Source: Henckelia pumila (Eukaryota > Streptophyta > Magnoliopsida > Lamiales > Gesneriaceae). From it: a stretch of 64,000 bases of DNA. Each line of letters starts with the position of its first letter. The first letter of the stretch is position 1. A model generated the notes under the pieces. It was not told the origin of the DNA, did not search any database, and saw nothing but the letters and a program-made list of their open reading frames with translations. The DNA lies in assembly GCF_033568475.1 (NCBI RefSeq), contig NC_133123.1, positions 150,055,753 to 150,119,752 of the forward strand. Reading direction: 5' to 3'. The position numbers and the translations under genes were made by a program. Of this stretch, positions 9,029 through 20,501 are shown piece after piece.

Positions 9029-10466
9029 TGTAGTGACCTTGCATGCAATCACCTACTAACTGGCAACTAATAGCATGCATTAAACTTAATACAGCAAAAT
9101 ACTTAACAGAGTATAAACGTGCGGAAACTTAACCATAATTTACATATCAGCTTAGCAATATAATTCAGGCTTAAATCTGTAGTGATACAACCAAATCGAA
9201 ATCTTAAACAGTAAACATTATACAGCTATATCGAATCCTGCTGTATAATAAAATCCTCAAGGCTCCTGCTCCCTAGTCCTGCCTTGAACTACCAGCTCCG
9301 TCCATCCTGCGACCTGCCCCATGGAATAGGGTGTCCAAGATAACAACTAGGACGTGAGCGCTAACGCCCAGTACATAGACATGAGTAAACATATGTATAT
9401 AATGCATGCAACATGATGACTGGTAAAAGATCATCTGAAAAGTCATGCTCAGAACCGGCGCCATATGAGTGCTGCCACCGCACGGATCAACCTCTGGGTG
9501 CAACCACACTCGTCTAGTACACCAGAGTAGACAGACATAAATGCATCCGCCGTCGCGGTACTCTCAGTGACAGACTATCGAGTATAGAGATGATCGGCTC
9601 TATAATCAGGTATAACAAGGTATAGGCTCAACGTGTATACGCACATGACATATGAGTATAGAAAACGGTAATCATACATCATGCCATATAATAATGCCAA
9701 ATAAATGCAACATATAAACATGTATACTCGCTGGCAATCTCAGTCAATGTGTACGTACCTTTAGGTTAGTTCAAGTATAATAGGATCCTAGGTTCCAAGC
9801 CTATATTCAAAAGTTAACCGTATCACTACATAAATTCTATAAGCCTTAACTAAGCTAATAAGTACTTCCAAAACTTAAATAGATTTCCGGACCATACCTT
9901 CGTCCGTAGTTAGCCCTTTGGAGTCGCTAGTCCCGGATGACTATAACCACACCTTGGTTATTCCAGAACCTCTATTATAACCGATAGGGCCCTCAAGTGT
10001 ATATCTCACACTATATAACTGAAGAAGGAAACTCGGGAATTCGTAATTCAGAAATGAACTCTGAACGGCCCTATTTATATCCAAATTTCTCGGCCAGGAT
10101 CGGAACTTCCGATTTCGGAATCGGAGCTTCCGATCCAGCTCATTGCGTGCATGTCTGCCACGCCAGGATCGGAACTTCCGATCTACGATCGGAGCTTCCG
10201 ATCTGCTCTATGATCGACACTTGTCAAAACTCGCGACTGAGTCATCGATCATTTCTGGCAGCTGGGGATCGGAACTTCCGTTCCAGGATCGGAGCTTCCG
10301 TTCCGATCGGAGCTTACTATCCAGGATCGGAGCTTACTATCCGGCTCAAAATTAAAAAACCCAAATTTTACTTCTGAAGTCCAATAACACTCCGAAATTG
10401 ATTAAATACCAACCCTTAATCATGTTTAACATATTATTATCTTAAAATGGTATCTGGGTTACTACA
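9029..10466 (-). repeat. 3' LTR of Ty3/gypsy element 1
   Basis: It is 1438 bp, TG...CA on both strands (plus-strand ends TGTAGTGACC and GTTACTACA). It aligns end to end with 15161-16599. The main visible difference is in the palindromic repeat array near 10098-10340. Confidence 0.93.
10098..10340 (-). repeat. Array of near-palindromic GATCGGA(A/G)CTTCCGATC units in the LTR
   Basis: Eight related 16-17-bp units are seen, for example GATCGGAACTTCCGATC at 10167 and GATCGGAGCTTCCGATC at 10187. The last units degrade to GGAGCTTACTATC. The array lies in the U3-side third of the LTR (minus orientation). The partner LTR (about 16231-16475) lacks one unit and has an extra one elsewhere, so the array changes by unit gain and loss. 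It may act as a transcription-factor binding cluster, but that is inference. Confidence 0.75.
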
Positions 10467-10480
10467 TTCTCCCCACCTTT
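10467..10480 (-). promoter_or_regulatory. Polypurine tract of Ty3/gypsy element 1
   Basis: The minus strand reads AAAGGTGGGGAGAA directly before the 3' LTR TG. This is the expected plus-strand DNA primer site. Confidence 0.8.
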
Positions 10481-10585
10481 AGATATTTCGTCCGCGAAAT
10501 AACATCTAAAGACAAATCAAGATAACAATATGAAACATCAAACCATGTCTTATTACAACAACGATAATTACATCTTACATGGTAA

Positions 10586-13500
10586 TCAAAAATACAAAGC
10601 AAACAACTCAGGATATTCTGCTCGCATACGACTCTCAGTTTCCCAAGTTGCTTCTTCAACGCCTCGGCGCTGCCACTGTACCATCAGAAGTGGTATAGTC
10701 TTGTTCCGAAGAACTTTCTCCTTCCTGTCTAGGATACAGATTGGTCGTTCAACAAAAGACAGATCTGGCTCTAGCTGAATATCAGTAGACTGAATCACAT
10801 GAGATTCATCAGCTATGTACTGTCGAAGCAACGACACATGAAAAACATTGTGTATACTGGAAAGAGATGGCGGTAAAGCCAAACGATAAGCAACATCTCC
10901 GATCTTCTCCAGTATCTGGAAAGGCCCAATGTAACGAGGAGACAACTTGCCTTTCACACCGAATCTCATCACCTTCCTGAAAGGTGATACTCGCAGAAAA
11001 ACATATTTACCAGGCTCAAACTGAAGTGGCCTGCGGTGAATATTCGCATAACTGGCTTGTCTATCTTGAGCAACTTTGATCCTATGCTTGATCAAATCTA
11101 ACTTGTCTACAATCTGCTGCACCAATTCAGGACCCTCGACTTGCCGTTCCCCGACTTCATCCCAGAATAACGGAGTACGACACCGTCGACCATACAATGC
11201 CTCGAAAGGTGCCATATCAATACTACGATGATAACTGTTATTGTAGGCAAATTCAATCAAAGGTAACTGATCCTGCCAAGATAAGCCAAAATCCATGACA
11301 GAAGAACGTAGCATATCCTCCAGCGTACGAATAGTGCGCTCTGACTGCCCGTCAGTCTCCGGATGATATGCCGTGCTCAAACTCAGAGTGGTACCCAACG
11401 CTTGCTGAAAACTACCCCAAAAACGTGAAGTAAATCGCGGATCTCTATCACTGACAATACTCACTGGAATCCCATGTAATCGCACAATCTCTTGGATATA
11501 TAAGCGTGCCATGCGATCATAAGAATACTCCCGGTTATAAGGAATGAAATGTGCTGATTTTGTCAAACGGTCAACGACAACCCAGATAGCATCACACTGA
11601 CGTGAAGTCATAGGCAAGTGGGTAACAAAATCCATAGTCACGTGCTCCCACTTCCATTCGGAAATCTCAAGATTCTGCAGTAATCCACCTGGTCGTCGAT
11701 GTTCAGCCTTGACCTATTGACAAACCAAACATCTCGAAACAAACTGATAAACACTTCGCTTCATTCCCTTCCACCAGAATCTAGTTCGCAAGTCCTTATA
11801 CATTTTCATACTTTCAGGATGAACTGATAATCGACTCCTGTGAGCTTGAGATAGAATATCATTCCTGAGCTCCGCAACATTAGGTACAACCACTCTATTG
11901 GATAGGCACAATAAACCATCTGCCTGAAAATGGAATCCAGATGTATTAACTCCATTGGCTAGACGTGCTAATCGCTGAGTCTTAACATCAGATATCTGAG
12001 CATCTCTGATCCGAGAATACAATACTGGCTCAGATAGAATAGTATACAAACGAATCCCATTTCTCCCTTTCTTGTGCTTGAGCGTAAAACTCAATGAACA
12101 GCACTCTTGAATCATATGAGATATTTCATTAGTCTGAAGTGCAGACAGTCTCACCTGCCGACTCAAGGCATCAGCAGTAAGATTAGCAGAACCTGGATGA
12201 TATTTGATTTCACAATCATAATCCTTCAGGAGATCCATCCAGCGTCTCTGTCGCATATTCAACTCTGCCTGAGTGAATAAATACTTCAAACTCTTGTGAT
12301 CCGTAAATATCTCAAATTTCTCGCCATAAAGATAATGTCTCCATATCTTGAGCGCAAATACAATGGCGGCTAACTCGAGATCATGCACTGGATAGTTATT
12401 CTCATGCGTCTTCAACTGTCGAGAAGCATAGGCAATAACATGTCCATGCTGTGTCAACACACATCCCAATCCCTGACCAGAGGCATCAGTATAAACAACA
12501 TAACCTCCTGATCCAGAAGGTAGAGCTAGCACAGGTGCAGTAGTAAGACGTCTACGCAGCTCGTGAAATGACTCCTCACAATCCGAGGACCAAATGAAGG
12601 TAACATCTTTCCAAGTAAGATGAGTCAAAGGCCTGGCCAACTGTGAAAAATTCTCGATAAATCGACGGTAATAACCCGCTAGACCCAAGAAACTACGAAT
12701 CTCAGCAACCGTCGTCGGTCGAGACCAGTTCAGCACTGCCTCTATCTTACTAGGATCAACAGATATCCCTTCACTCGAAATCACATGACCGAGAAATACT
12801 ACCCGATCAAGCCAGAATTCACACTTGCTCAATTTCGCATATAGCTGCTTATCTCGTAACATCTGTAGAACAATCCTCAAATGCTGTGCATGCTCATCCT
12901 TGTCATGAGAATAGACAAGAATATCATCTATGAAGACGATAACAAATCTATCCAAATAATCTCGAAATACCTGATTCATCAGATTCATAAAGACTGCCGG
13001 TGCATTCGTCAAACCGAATGGCATCATCAAAAATTCATAATGCCCGTATCTGGTCCTGAAAGCAGTCGTAGATATATCTGAGTCTCGTACCCGCATCTGA
13101 TGGTATCCAGATCTCATATCTATCTTCGAATAAATAGAAGTACCCTGTAGTTGATCGAACAGATCATCAATCCGCGGCAAAGGATACTTATTCTTGATGG
13201 TGACACGATTCAACTGCCTGTAATCAATACATAATCGCATCGATCCATCTTTTTTCTTGACAAACAAAACAGGTGCTCCCCATGGAGAAACACTCGGACG
13301 AATATATCCCTTATCAAGCAGATCTTGCAACTGCTGTTTCAATTCCCTCATCTCTGACGGTGCCAGACGATAAGGTGCTCGGGATATAGGCGTAGTTCCT
13401 GGTACTAGATCAATACCAAATTCAACCTCTCGAACCGGAGGAAAACTAGGAATCTCATCAGGGAATACGTCAGGAAACTCGCTGACAACTGGTAGCTTAT

Positions 13501-15049
13501 CAATACCCGTACTACTCATGGACATATCAACTGCATAGATGAGGTAGCCCTCCCCACCTGACTCCAAGACATGACATGCCTTCAGAGCCGAAACAAGTGG
13601 CATCGGAGGTCGCGCACCCTCACCATAAAATTACCAACTATCACCCTCAACGGGATGAAACTGTACCAGACGCTGATAACAATCCACAGTAGCGTGATAC
13701 AAAGTCAGCATATCTATTCCCAAAATACAATCAAAATCTGTCATCGCTAATATCATCAAATTGGCCGATAACACATTACCCTCAAACTCCAGAAGGCAAC
13801 CCATCACTAGACTCTTAGTTACTACCTCCTGCTCCAACGGAGTAGATACAACTAAATCCATATCTAATGATACGTAAGGTAAACTATGTCTCTTAACGAA
13901 GCGACTAGAAATAAAGGAATGCGATGCTCCAGTATCAATTAATACAAGTGCAGGAATACCACATAACAAGAAGTTACCTACCAACATGCGATCGCTTTCC
14001 TCAGTAGCCTGCTCCTGAGACAGAGCAAACACCTGCCCTTGAGTCTGGGGACGAAAACCAGAAGAACTCTGTGGTGCTGGCTGCTGACGTGGAAAAGTAA
14101 AAGCCTGAGATCCAACCTGGGATCCCGATCCACTAGCAGAACCCATGCGCTGAGGACAATCTCTCCGCAGATGTCCTTGCTGACCACAAATATAACACGC
14201 CCCAGTAGCTTTCCGACATGAAGCTGCAGGATGCTTCCCGCCACAGTGACTACAAAACTCCTCCTTCTTCTTCTTCTTCCCAAAGCGGAAAGTACCTCGT
14301 GAACCACGAGAACCAGACAAAGTAGTAGGAGTAGAAGAAGACGTAGGTACAGATGACACAACAGATTGAGCTCGAGGCTCAACAAATCCACTAGGCTGTG
14401 CTGGCATCATCAACTGTCCACGCCTGTTGCTGGTCTCCACAAGACGACAACGGTTTACCAAAGTCTCATAAGACACCGGGTCATCACAGACGACAACCTG
14501 AGAGTAGATATCTTGGTTCAAACCTTGTAAAAAGATATCATATTTCGACGCATCACTCTCATTGATATGAGGACTGAAAGGTAGCAGATCAAGAAATCGC
14601 TGCTGATACTGATCAATAGTCATTGATCCTTGCCTCAAAGTAAGCAACTCCATAGATCGTGCTTGGCGAACAGCCGAAGAAAAATACAATTTCTGAAACT
14701 CCCGACAAAAATCCCCCCAAGTCACCTGTCCTCTCTCAGTACGTGCCTGAGCAACCTTGGCATCCCACCAAAAACGTGCTCTATCCTCTAGAACAAATTC
14801 TAGAACTTCCAGTTTTTGCTCCTCAGTACACTCGAAAGCTCGGAACGTGCTCTCAAGTTTAGACATCCAGCTTCTAGCTTGTTCAGGATTCTCACCTCCC
14901 ACTAAGGATTTCGGTCCTACCTGCATAAACTTATTAATAGTATAACGACGTCGACCCTCATGAGGACGATGTTGATCATCCTGATGATGATGGCGACGAT
15001 GATGATGACCACCTCCCTGGCCAACACTACCGTGACTCTCGTCAGCCAT
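10586..15049 (-). pseudogene. gag-pol polyprotein of Ty3/gypsy element 1 (two in-frame stops)
   Basis: A single frame runs from the ATG at 15049 to 10586, about 1488 codons, broken only by TAA near 13631 and TAG near 11714. N-terminus: a His-rich stretch, then the retrotransposon gag domain. Two zinc knuckles follow (CSHCGGKHPAASC and CYICGQQGHLRRDC), then protease LIDTGASHSF. After the first stop come RT ([19 protein letters not shown]; catalytic [10 protein letters not shown]), RNase H ([13 protein letters not shown]) and the start of integrase (HxxxH-CxxC finger ending CLVCQ). After the second stop come the integrase core ([32 protein letters not shown]) and a tail resembling chromodomain group II (VEEATWETE). 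The near-identical LTRs and only two stops suggest a recent insertion, now non-autonomous unless the stops are suppressed. Confidence 0.9.
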
Positions 15050-15143
15050 ATCCTGAAAAAAAATTGCACATTAAAATCCCAAATGCGCAAAAAATTACTC
15101 AAGACTAAACTAAATCCCAAGTACTAATCCCAAAATCTATGCA

Positions 15144-15155
15144 TGCTCTGATACC
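15144..15155 (-). promoter_or_regulatory. Primer binding site of Ty3/gypsy element 1
   Basis: TGGTATCAGAGC on the minus strand, five nt after the 5' LTR end, complementary to the 3' end of initiator tRNA-Met. Confidence 0.85.
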
Positions 15156-15160
15156 AAAAA

Positions 15161-16599
15161 TGTAGTGACCCTGCATGGAATCACCTACTAACTGGCAACT
15201 AATAGCATGCATTAAACTTAATACAGCAAAATACTTAACAGAGTAAAAACGTGCGGAAACTTAACCATAATTTATATATCAGCTTAGTAATATAATCCAG
15301 GCTTAAATCTGTAGTGATACAACCAAATCAAAATCTTAAACAGTAAACATTATACAGCTATATCGAATCCTGCTGTATAATAAAATCCTCAAGGCTCCTG
15401 CTCCCTAGTCCTGCCTTGAACTACCAGCTCCGTCCATCCTGCGACCTTCCCCATGGAATAGGGTGTCCAAGATAACAACTAGGACGTGAGCTCTAATGCC
15501 CAGTACATAGACATGAGTAAACATATGTATATAATGCATGCAACATGATGACTGGTAAAAGATCATCTGAAAAGTCATGCTCAGAACCGGCGTCATATGA
15601 GTGCTGCCACCGCACGGATCAACCTCTGGGTGCAACCACACTCGTCTAGTACACCAGAGTAGACAGACATAAATGCCCCCGCCGTCGCGGTACTCTCAGT
15701 GACAGACTATCGAGTATAGAGATGAGCGGCTCTATAATCAGGTATAACAAGGTATAGGCTCAACGTGTATATGCACATGACATATGAGTATAGAAAACAG
15801 TAAATCATACATCATGCCATATAATAATGCCAAATAAATGCAACATATAAACATGTATACTCGCTGGCAATCTCAGTCAATGTGTACGTACCTCTAGGCT
15901 AGTTCAAGTATAATAGGATCCTAGGTTCCAAGCCTATATTCAAAAGTTAACCGTATCACTACATAAATTCTATAAGCCTTAACTAAGCTAATAAGTACTT
16001 CCAAAACTTAAATAGATTTCCAGACCATACCTTCGTCCGTAGTTAGCCCTTTGGAGTCGCTAGTCCCGGATGACTATAACCACACCTTGGTTATTCCAGA
16101 ACCTCTATTATAACCAATAGGACCCTCAAGTGTATATCTCACACTATATAACTGAAGAAGGAAACTCGGGAATTCGTAATTCAGAAATGAACTCTGAACG
16201 GCCCTATTTATAGCCAAATTTCTCGGCCAGGATCGGAACTTCCGATTTCGGAATCGGAGCTTCCGATCCAGCTCATTGCGTGCATGTCTGCCACGCCAGG
16301 ATCGGAACTTCCGATCTGCTCTATGATCGACACTTGTCAAAACTCGCGACTGAGTCATCGATCATTTCTGGCAGCTGGGGATCGGAACTTCCGTTCCAGG
16401 ATCGGAGCTTCCGTTTTGATCGGAGCTTACTATCCAGGATCGGAGCTTACTATCTGGGATCGGAGCTTACTATCCGGCCCAAAATTAAAAAGCCCAAATT
16501 TTACTTCTGAAGTCCAATAACACTCCGAAATTGATTAAATACCAACCCTTAATCATGTTTAACATATTATTATCTTAAAATGGTATCTGGGTTACTACA
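15161..16599 (-). repeat. 5' LTR of Ty3/gypsy element 1
   Basis: It is 1439 bp with the same ends as the partner LTR and carries the pol II promoter of the element. The near-identity to 9029-10466 indicates a young insertion. Confidence 0.93.
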
Positions 16600-16604
16600 C
16601 TAAC

Positions 16605-17170
16605 TCTATATCTCTGTGATTTAGAGTTACCTTGAGAAGCTCCATATCCTCTGTTTGGAGTTCTTGTTCTGTTGTTATTTTCAACATAGTTTCTCCAAAC
16701 CTTCTTGAATCTTTCATTTTTGGGTGAAAAAGTTGTCCTTTATCACCACGCTGGCTGCGAAATATTATCGACAATTGTTGATAAAAAGCAACCTTGAGTC
16801 TTTGAACGATAATTTTATGATCACAAATTGTAGTGAACATAAGTCTTCTTGACTCATTTCCTAACAGGATATCAGCTTCTGTATCATGGAAATAGATTGA
16901 TGGTGTTTTTACCTTGTACCGAGGTGTTTGACCTGCACCTCCCATAAGGATCTCTGCTTGTTTTATTCCTTTGCAAAGAAATAAAATTCTTCGAGAGAAA
17001 TCTCGTCCAGCAATTTTTGGCAATTCCTCTTCACATTCTTCAGGGAAGACTCCTCTTTTTGCTGTACAAATTCCTGCTCCCGAGTCAATATAAGCTGCAA
17101 AATACTCAGCCTTATATTGTTCATATAACATCCCTATCGGAATGTATATGGAGAAAGGACTTGTTGTCAT
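16605..17170 (-). CDS. Aspartic protease region of EPRV A pol (5' part, truncated by insertion)
   Basis: The ATG at 17170 overlaps the stop of the preceding small ORF in an ATGA arrangement. The retropepsin motif AAYIDSGAGICTAKRG lies near residues 25-40, and a second conserved element, EADILLGN, lies near residue 95. This is the N-terminal processing protease of a caulimovirid polymerase. The frame ends just inside the Ty3/gypsy insertion at 16599. The RT half resumes at 9028. A role in coat and polymerase processing is known for the family, but this copy is interrupted. Confidence 0.75.
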
Positions 17171-20141
17171 TTTTTAAAGGGATTACTAAATGGCCCCGCC
17201 ATTTTTAACAGACTGTGTTGTAACTCAATAATCCGATTAAGACTATTTACCCTTAGTTTTCCTAAGGCCTCAGAAGGTAGAGTATGGTTACTCCTTTTGA
17301 AACGACCCTAACTCTATAATTAATAAATAAATATGCGGAAATTTTTTTTTTTCTAAGTAAAAATATGTACATACATGCCCATACATATATGCACAGACTA
17401 ATTAGATTTAAAAATAAATAACTTGAATAAAAATAATGCAACAAATCGAAAACTTAACATTTCACAATTTAAATATCTGAGTCATGCGTTAAATAAAATA
17501 CTGACAAAAATGAAATAAATTAAAGTTTTGCATGCACTGAAAATTACTTAAAATAAAATATCCCAAATCATAACCACTGAAAATAATTAAAATATAACAT
17601 GCTAAAATTCGAGACATGCATAAAGACTCAGACAACGGTCACGGGGATCACTGCCAGTCTGCTCATACGTCCTCGCCGCCGGTAGGAGCTACATCCTCCT
17701 CCACGTACTCACCTGCACCATACCAGTGTAGTGAGCCTAGAGGCCCAACATGCTAACATAGCAAGGGTTGAAAATAATTTAAATTACTTTAATACTATTA
17801 CATAACATATACATGAATGAGCATGCTTAAAAAATATCATTGACATCACATAACTTAAATATCATAACATAAATTAACTTAAATATCATAATCATACATA
17901 ATACATAAACATTGTTGAGCAAAGTATTTTCTAACATCGCATGGTTGTATCCATAGTGTAACCTTAAATCATACATCAAATACTGATCAGCGTGAAAACC
18001 AACGTACGTGGCGGTGACGAATCACCTCTTAAATTGGCAGTAAACTGCCCTTAAATAGTTCACATATGGGGACGAGTCCCCCTTAAATTGTCACATTACT
18101 TCAAATTTCAACATAAAATATTTTCTTTTGCTCAACCTTAAACATTAAATCATGCATAAAAATTATTTCATGAATGCATGTACTTAAATAAAATGTGTGT
18201 CCTTCATATATATTTAATTTAATTTCATACTATCATATAAATATAAAAATAACTTCCATGCATAAAAATAATTAAATATATATTCAGGACACATGCAATT
18301 TCTCATGGGTGGTACTAAACTGCTGGCCCTAACACTCAAGCTCATTTACTTAAATCTGGCCCATTAACACTGAGACTGACCCATTAACATACTTAAGCCC
18401 AATAAAAATTATTCTAAGCCCAATTAAATAATTAAAGCCCATTAAAAACATTCCTGACCCAATAACGACCTATTTTGGCCCAATGGGCCCAAAAGCCCAA
18501 AGACTGGCCCAATAACTTTCGTGGGCCCCAAGGCCCATAAAAATTTAGTGGACTCACTTAATTAATTCCCAAAAATATTTAAACTCAACCCAAAATAATT
18601 AATGGAGCCCAAATAAATTTTTAGATTTAATTAGGCCCATTAACCACTTAATTAAACTTAAAACCTAAAAATAAAAATACCCGAGCCCGACTAACTTAAC
18701 CCGGACCCGGACCAATCCGACTTGACCCACTACCATCCAAACCCGACCCAGGCCCTTGACCCGACCCGGAACCATTTCTAACCCTTAACCCGAACCCCCC
18801 CCCCCCCCTTCTCTCCTGCAGCCCGCGGCCGTGAGCAGCAGCCCTTCTAGGGCTGCTGCCGCCCTGCTCCGGCCGCCCCTGGCCGGAGCCCCGCCGCCTA
18901 GACATAGCCCACGTCTGGGCGGTTCGAACCTAGCCCATGCCCAGACCCCATGCACCCTGAGCCACCGAACCCAAGCCCCCTTCCACGAAGCCCTAACCTG
19001 CGCCCCCCCCTTGGCCGATCGACTCTTGGCTCCAAGTCTGGGCTCGTTTGGCTCAAGCCACTCGAGCCATTCGAACCTAGACTCACCCTAGGCAACCTAG
19101 GGACCTTTACCAGCAGCCTAGACACAACCATGACAAACCAAACGTGAACATGATCAAGAAACAAGAACAAATGCATACAACCAAACCGATCCCATTTTGT
19201 TTCTGAAAAATTTTCGAAGGAATTCTGATTCTCACGCACACACACACATAATAACTGATATGGTACAAAAAAAGAGAAAGAATCATGCCTTGATAATTAA
19301 ATCGACGAATATAGATGCGTTTACGGGCTCCGGGACGACGAACGGACCAAAAACCTTCAAAAGTTTGCTATGGATTTTCTCCTTGGCTGATGGCTCGATG
19401 AAGAAGATGATGGAGGATGGGTGTGTCGGCTGAGTGAGGGTAATCGGGTGAGGGGTTGGGTAGATTAGGTTAAGTTTTGGTTTTTAAAATAATTAAAATT
19501 AGTTAGATAGATAATATCATTTAATTAGATTAGTAATATACATAAAATGTAAAATTTTAAACTCTTAAAAATACAAAATAATCTACTATCAAACATAAAT
19601 CCAGAAATTAAAAATTTAGGGAATTTTAAAAATACTAAAAAGTCATTATTTTGGCTTATTTTGAATAAAAACGGACTCCTAAAATTATATAAAATTAAAT
19701 ACTAAAAATATTGAGGAAATAAAACTCAAAATAATATTTTTGGGCTCTAAAAAGACTCATAAAATAATTTGGATAGAAAGCTGTCATTTCGTCCGTCCAC
19801 GGTCCCGTCTACGCGATCAAAAACAATTAAATACTAAAAATCATAAAATCACCAATTATGGGTTAAATGCTTAAAAAAAATAAATTAAATCATGCACAAA
19901 TAATTCCACATAATTATTTAACCCATAATCTAAAATTCTAAATAAATAAATTTCCTAATTATGCATGCGAATTTACGTATTTAAAATACCGGGTGTTACA
20001 TCTTTCTACTTCTTCAATGCGTTCTAGTAAATCATGTTCATGACTTACTAATTTCAACTGTTGCTTCTTCCTCTGTCTGTGAACAGAGTTCTCGAATCTG
20101 ATTAAGGGATTGTCCCTTATCCAATTCTCTTGGTTTTCCAT
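17167..20141 (-). pseudogene. Small coiled-coil (virion-associated-protein-like) ORF of EPRV A, split by a solo LTR
   Basis: An ATG at 20141 opens about 47 codons rich in Glu, Lys and Gln (HDLLERIEEVER at the end), with helical character. Then the solo LTR begins at 20000. Viral coding resumes at 17297 and ends at TGA 17167, with a basic tail MAGPFSNPFKK. Position (between movement protein and pol), size (about 90 residues), a coiled-coil start and a basic NPF-type end fit the caulimovirid virion-associated protein. The identification is by architecture only. The downstream stop overlaps the pol start as ATGA. Confidence 0.5.
17298..20000 (-). repeat. Solo LTR of the same Ty3/gypsy family as element 2
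   Basis: It is 2703 bp. On the minus strand it starts TGTAACACCCGGTATTTT and ends GGGTCGTTTCA, exactly like the LTRs at 35187-37830 and 42660-45322. It also shares their GC-rich core and the 'GGGCCCAA'-type internal runs. The flanks CCTTT (17293-17297) and TCTTT (20001-20005) are a 5-bp duplication with one mismatch. There is no internal coding, so it is the product of LTR-LTR recombination. It has a C-homopolymer of about 15 at 18794-18808. GC-rich open frames inside it are not genes. Confidence 0.85.
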
Positions 20142-20153
20142 TTCGTAGAATTC

Positions 20154-20501
20154 TTATTGAATTCTCCAAGTCTTTTCTTTTGCCATGAACTCTATTCCTT
20201 TTTCAAGGCGTTTCCATGGTTTATGGTCCTCCAGGAATTCTAGACCAAGAATGAGTTGATCCATTTCTTTTCCTAGAATTCCCTAGATTTGAACTTCCAA
20301 TTCTCCAATATTTATCACTCCTTGGTAAGTTCCTTTTTCCTGTTGTTCCAAATAGTAAATCGAGTTACAAGGGAACAAGTTCCGATGACTTGTAATTTCG
20401 AATACTATTTTTACTTCTTTCCATCCTTCTGGAGATCTAAGTTTTTCTATTATAGAAAACTCTTTTTCTTCTGGTGGAATTTCTTGAATAGGAGATTTGT
20501 C
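20154..20501 (-). pseudogene. In-frame extension downstream of the EPRV A movement protein
   Basis: After the movement-protein stop (20502-20504) the same frame continues for 72 codons to TAG at 20283-20285, then 42 more to TAA at 20154-20156. The composition remains protein-like, including LILGLEFLEDHKPW, which recalls the C-terminal half of a retropepsin fold. It could be a degraded C-terminal domain of the movement protein or a separate small protein. I cannot decide which. Confidence 0.35.

Larger units (their letters stand above)
9029..16599 (-). mobile_element. Ty3/gypsy LTR retrotransposon 1, complete, nested in EPRV A
   Basis: Two near-identical LTRs (9029-10466 and 15161-16599) begin TG and end CA. 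A perfect 5-bp duplication, CTAAC, flanks the element at 9024-9028 and 16600-16604. A tRNA-Met-type primer site follows the 5' LTR and a purine tract precedes the 3' LTR, both on the minus strand. Protein order is gag, protease, RT, RNase H, integrase, then a C-terminal chromodomain-like end, which indicates Ty3/gypsy, probably a Del/Tekay-type chromovirus. It split the viral pol ORF, so it is younger than EPRV A. Confidence 0.93.

Noticed and set aside
10098-10340. Regularly repeated palindromes as a CRISPR array
   Set aside because: Units are adjacent or overlapping with no unique spacers, lie in a plant LTR, and repeat in the partner LTR.
13604-13631. TAA between gag and pol of element 1 as a programmed readthrough site
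   Set aside because: No downstream readthrough context was recognised and a second stop lies later in integrase. A nonsense mutation is simpler, though not excluded.
13978-14391. Leu/Val-rich minus-strand frame within gag of element 1
   Set aside because: Shifted-frame shadow of the zinc-knuckle region.
18831-19245. Pro/Ser- and Gly-rich frames in the GC-rich part of the solo LTR
   Set aside because: Repeated at equivalent positions in the other LTRs (about 36046-36438 and 43549-43926) on both strands with frame breaks; a composition effect, not a gene.
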